Origin: an uncultured Desulfuromonadales bacterium
Lineage (GTDB): Bacteria; Desulfobacterota; Desulfuromonadia; Geobacterales; CAIOGM01
Direction of reading: 5' to 3'
Length of the DNA: 33,091 bases
NCBI GenBank assembly: GCA_903929485.1
Contig: CAIYUY010000306.1
Location: 1 to 33,091 of the forward strand
A program made the position numbers and the translations under genes. Shown here piece after piece: positions 29,145 through 33,091 of this stretch (positions are counted from its first letter, which is position 1; each line of letters starts with the position of its first letter). The notes under the pieces were generated by a model. It saw only the letters and a program-made list of their open reading frames with translations, searched no databases and was not told the DNA's origin.

Positions 29145-29992
29145 GAGTCATCCAGTCGATTTCCGAGATGCAGCAGATCGCCCAGGCCGCGCGGCGGGCA
29201 GGGGAACGGATCGCCTTTGTCCCCACCATGGGCTTTCTTCACGAGGGGCATGCCTCACTCATGCGGGAAGGACGCCTCCGGAGCGAACTGCTGGTCACCA
29301 GCATCTTCGTTAATCCGACCCAGTTCGGCGCGGGGGATGATTTTGATTGCTACCCCCGGGATCCGGAGCGGGATTGTACCCTTGCCGCCGCCGCCGGGGT
29401 GGATCTCATCTTCGCCCCGACGTCCCGGGAGATGTATCCTGCCGGCTACCAGAGCTGGGTGGATCTGGAGCGGATAACCCTCCCGCTCTGCGGGGCCAGT
29501 CGCCCCGGCCACTTCCGGGGGGTCACCACGGTGGTGACCAAGCTGTTCAACGCGGTCCTCCCCCATCTGGCGCTCTTCGGCAAGAAGGATTTTCAGCAGT
29601 TGGCCGTTATTCGCCGGATGACCCTTGACCTGAACCTGCCGGTGGAGATCGTGGGGATGCCCATCGTCCGCGAAGCCGACGGGCTCGCCATGAGCTCCCG
29701 TAACGCGTATCTTTCCCCCGGAGAGCGCCACAGCGCCCTCTGTCTCAGCCGGGCGATCGGCGGCGCACGGGAGCAGTACCGGCAGGGGGTGGACGATGTC
29801 TCCCGGTTGCGCGCCGGGGTGCTGGCGATGTTGAAGGGGGAGGCCGCGGCGGTGGTGGAGTACGCGGAATTTCGTCATGGAGAGACACTGGAAGAGGTAA
29901 CAACCGCCGGAGATAATACCCTGCTGGCCCTGGCGGTGCGGATAGGGACGACACGACTCATCGACAACTGCCTGCTGGGAGAGGAGAATTAA
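29141..29992 (+). CDS. panC: Pantoate-beta-alanine ligase
   Basis: [41 protein letters not shown]. Confidence 0.96.
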   Translation: MRVIQSISEMQQIAQAARRAGERIAFVPTMGFLHEGHASLMREGRLRSELLVTSIFVNPTQFGAGDDFDCYPRDPERDCTLAAAAGVDLIFAPTSREMYPAGYQSWVDLERITLPLCGASRPGHFRGVTTVVTKLFNAVLPHLALFGKKDFQQLAVIRRMTLDLNLPVEIVGMPIVREADGLAMSSRNAYLSPGERHSALCLSRAIGGAREQYRQGVDDVSRLRAGVLAMLKGEAAAVVEYAEFRHGETLEEVTTAGDNTLLALAVRIGTTRLIDNCLLGEEN

Positions 29993-29994
29993 CG

Positions 29995-30393
29995 ATGCAC
30001 CGCAAGATGCTGAAGAGCAAAATTCACCGGGCCACGGTTACCGGGGCCGACCTCCACTACGAGGGGAGCATTACCATCGACCAGGATCTCCTGGAAGCAT
30101 CGGACATCATCCCTTACGAGGCGGTGGCTGTCTGGAACGTGACCAACGGTAACCGTTTTGAGACCTACGCCATTGAGGGGGAGCGGGGGTCGGGGGTCAT
30201 CTGTATCAACGGCGCGGCGGCCCGCCTGGTCTCTCCCCGGGACCTGGTGATTATCGCCAGCTTTGTGGATATGGAAAACAGCGAGGCGCTGAAGCACGAG
30301 CCGAAGCTGGTTTTCGTGGATGACAAGAACCGGATGCTCCCCACCAGGAGCGAGGTCGCCGGTCAGGGGAAACTCAAACGGGTCACCTGGTAA
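29995..30393 (+). CDS. panD: Aspartate 1-decarboxylase
   Basis: [41 protein letters not shown]. Confidence 0.96.
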   Translation: MHRKMLKSKIHRATVTGADLHYEGSITIDQDLLEASDIIPYEAVAVWNVTNGNRFETYAIEGERGSGVICINGAAARLVSPRDLVIIASFVDMENSEALKHEPKLVFVDDKNRMLPTRSEVAGQGKLKRVTW

Positions 30394-30398
30394 CCGCC

Positions 30399-31646
30399 AT
30401 GCATCTCTATGCCGCGTCATACCTTTTGCCGGTGGAAGGGCCTCCCATAGCCGGAGGCGCCATGGCGGTGGAAGAGGGGGAGATCGTCGCCGTGGGAACC
30501 CTGGATCTCCTCAAGGCTGTCTGTCCCGGGGAGGTGACTGAATTTCCCGGCTGCGTCATCATGCCGGGGTTGGTCAATGCTCATAGCCACCTGGAGTTGA
30601 CTCACTTCCCCGCCTGGAAGATTCACCAGGGGGTGGAATACTCCCCACGAAGTTTTGTCGATTGGCTGATCCAGGTCATCAAGGTCAAGCGGGGGGTGGG
30701 CGCCGAGGAGATTCGGCATTCGGTGCGGGAAGGGATGAGGATCTCCCTGGAGTCGGGGACCACGGCGCTGGGGGATGTTCTCGGCCGGCGGGAGCTGATT
30801 CCCCTTTACGGCCAATCGCCGCTGGCCGGCCGGCTCTACCTGGAAGCTCTTGGTCAGGAACCGGGGCTCTGCCGGGGACTCCCGGCGGAACTGGAGCGGG
30901 CCATGGCGCTTCCCCTGGGGGATTTTCTCCCGGGAATATCTCCCCATTCGCCTTACACGTTTTCGGAGGCGTTAGGCAGGGAGTTGGGAAGTAAGGCCCT
31001 GCTCTGGGACGTGCCCTGCGCCATTCACTGCGCTGAATCGGCGGCGGAGGTGGCGTTTCTTTTTGATACGTCCGGCCCCCTGGCGGAGCTCTTTTATCCT
31101 CATGTTCACTGGGAGCAGTATCTTCCCCCCCCTCGTGGTATCTCTCCCGTTCGGTATCTTGACGGGTTGGGGCTCCTGACACCGGGATCGGCGGTTATTC
31201 ATTGCGTCCACGTAATCCCTGCCGACGCCGAAATCCTGAGAGATCGGGAGGTTTCCATCGTTCTCTGTCCCCGGAGCAATGAGAGGTTGAACGTGGGGAG
31301 AGCCCCGGCGGAACTGTACCGAAAACTCGGTATTCCTTTGGCGCTGGGGACCGATTCCCTGGCAAGTAACGATTCCCTTTCCCTCTTTGAAGAGGCGCGT
31401 TTCGCCGCCGCCTGTTGGCCGGGACTTTTTCTTCCGGAGGAGCTCCTCTACATGATAACCTTGGGAGGGGCGCGAGCCTTGGGTCTTGACGATCTGACCG
31501 GTTCCCTGGTTCCGGGAAAGCGGGCCGACTTCCTGGTGGTGGAGGCGGCGGGGACGCCGGAACAGCTCCCCGGGCGGATTATTCAAGAAGGGAAACTGCG
31601 GGAGGTTTTTGCCAAGGGAACCCTCTTCACCGGCATAATTTCCTGA
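30399..31646 (+). CDS. Amidohydrolase family protein (deaminase-like)
   Basis: MPGLVNAHSHLELTHFPAW; GISPHSPYTFS; ALGTDSLASNDSLSLFEE. Confidence 0.87.
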   Translation: MHLYAASYLLPVEGPPIAGGAMAVEEGEIVAVGTLDLLKAVCPGEVTEFPGCVIMPGLVNAHSHLELTHFPAWKIHQGVEYSPRSFVDWLIQVIKVKRGVGAEEIRHSVREGMRISLESGTTALGDVLGRRELIPLYGQSPLAGRLYLEALGQEPGLCRGLPAELERAMALPLGDFLPGISPHSPYTFSEALGRELGSKALLWDVPCAIHCAESAAEVAFLFDTSGPLAELFYPHVHWEQYLPPPRGISPVRYLDGLGLLTPGSAVIHCVHVIPADAEILRDREVSIVLCPRSNERLNVGRAPAELYRKLGIPLALGTDSLASNDSLSLFEEARFAAACWPGLFLPEELLYMITLGGARALGLDDLTGSLVPGKRADFLVVEAAGTPEQLPGRIIQEGKLREVFAKGTLFTGIIS

Positions 31647-31697
31647 CTCTTTTCTTTTCTTCTCTTTTTTCTTCCGCTCTGGTAGTATGGTGCTACC

Positions 31698-32156
31698 ATG
31701 GGTGAAAAGCTGATCTGCAATAACAAAAAGGCGTACCACGACTACTTCATCGAGGAGAAGTTCGAGGCGGGGATGGTTCTTAAGGGGACCGAGGTCAAGT
31801 CGTTACGTAACGGCAAGGCCAACCTGAACGATGCTTTTGCACTTGTCAAGGGTGGCGAGGCGTTTCTTCACAATCTGCATATTTCTCCCTATGCCTTTGG
31901 CAACCGAGAAAACCACGATCCCGACCGGATGCGGAAGCTGCTCCTGCACAAGGCGCAGATAGTCAAACTCTTTGCCAAGATTCGCGAGCAGGGATATTCA
32001 TTTATCCCGCTCCGGATCTACTTCAAGGAGGGGCTGGTCAAGGTGGAGCTGGGGCTGGCCAAGGGGAAGAAGCTCTACGACAAGCGGGAAGACATGAAGG
32101 AAAAGGATCACAAACGCGACATGGCCCAGGCGATGAAACAGCGGGGCAGGGATTAA
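31698..32156 (+). CDS. smpB: SsrA-binding protein
   Basis: [43 protein letters not shown]. Confidence 0.97.
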   Translation: MGEKLICNNKKAYHDYFIEEKFEAGMVLKGTEVKSLRNGKANLNDAFALVKGGEAFLHNLHISPYAFGNRENHDPDRMRKLLLHKAQIVKLFAKIREQGYSFIPLRIYFKEGLVKVELGLAKGKKLYDKREDMKEKDHKRDMAQAMKQRGRD

Positions 32157-32163
32157 AAAACAA

Positions 32164-32211
32164 GTTCTAAGTTCTAAGTTCTACGTTATATGTTAACCTA
32201 GAACCTAGAAC
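32164..32211. repeat. Heptad array with inverted halves (GTTCTAA / AACCTAG)
   Basis: GTTCTAA GTTCTAA GTTCTAC GTTATAT GTT, then AACCTAG AACCTAG AAC. Confidence 0.92.
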
Positions 32212-32230
32212 AGTTTTTAAGGGTTTACAA

Positions 32231-32642
<412 letters not shown>

Positions 32643-32674
32643 ATTCATGATTCAACGTAGTCCGGCAAAATCCG

Positions 32675-32702
32675 AAACCCCTTGAGAAATCAGGGGGTTT
32701 TT
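32675..32702 (+). terminator. Intrinsic terminator downstream of tmRNA
   Basis: AAACCCC / GGGGTTT with T5 tail. Confidence 0.75.
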
Positions 32703-33091
32703 GTTGTTCTGCGTCCTAGGTAGTCCGGTACGGTATAGCTGAATCCTAGGTTTTTGGTGGTATGTGTGTTGGTATACCCCCAAACGCCAAGGGTGGATAC
32801 CCCCCCAAAGGAGAAAAGCGCCATGCTAAACGAGTCGAGCCTAACGCGGTTTTTTCTTCTATGGTTTCCGCAACCTGGGTGAATTCCGGGGAGAGTATAT
32901 TTAATTCGGATCGACGGGATACGCGGTTAACAGTAACGAGATGTTCACATTAGAATGCTGGCAAGGTAGCGGTTGCTGTGACATAATGCCTTGAAAACAA
33001 CGGGTATCCGGGTTTTAGAGACCTATCCGAAACCGGTGGATCACGGCATGGTGGGGTTGACGCATGGCGACGGAAAACCAGATAGAACAAA

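Noticed and set aside
32762-32953. 63-aa ORF as a P4-type integrase start
   Set aside because: Translation shows no integrase motifs; the region remains unassigned.

Overview
The window looks like a Geobacter/Desulfuromonadales-type chromosome segment in three parts; the lineage is inferred from gene content only. (1) Positions 1 to ~10.36 kb are the right end of an integrated phage-like element. It has a tightly overlapped minus-strand early operon (CHC2/TOPRIM primase, zinc-ribbon proteins, a DndC-like PAPS-reductase-family protein, small membrane peptides), a brnTA toxin-antitoxin module, a regulatory switch region and a tyrosine integrase, and it ends at a 3' tRNA fragment (attR-like). 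(2) Positions 10.6-32.2 kb are host backbone: exosortase/EpsI plus two UDP-sugar genes, a flavodoxin-family protein, a HigBA-like module, an unusual GNAT-histidine kinase fusion, a secreted cyclophilin, glyQS, maeB, a HIT protein, a GAF/MCP-type transducer, a 6S-like structured RNA, panBCD, an amidohydrolase and smpB. (3) From 32.23 kb there is tmRNA (ssrA), followed by sequence of uncertain origin. The signals I rate highest are the GNAT-histidine kinase fusion with a multi-hairpin leader, a divergent gene pair sharing a palindromic bidirectional Shine-Dalgarno, a family of intergenic heptanucleotide arrays at five loci, and several mini-ORFs below the ORF-track cutoff. All assignments were made by eye from the sequence; no database search was run.
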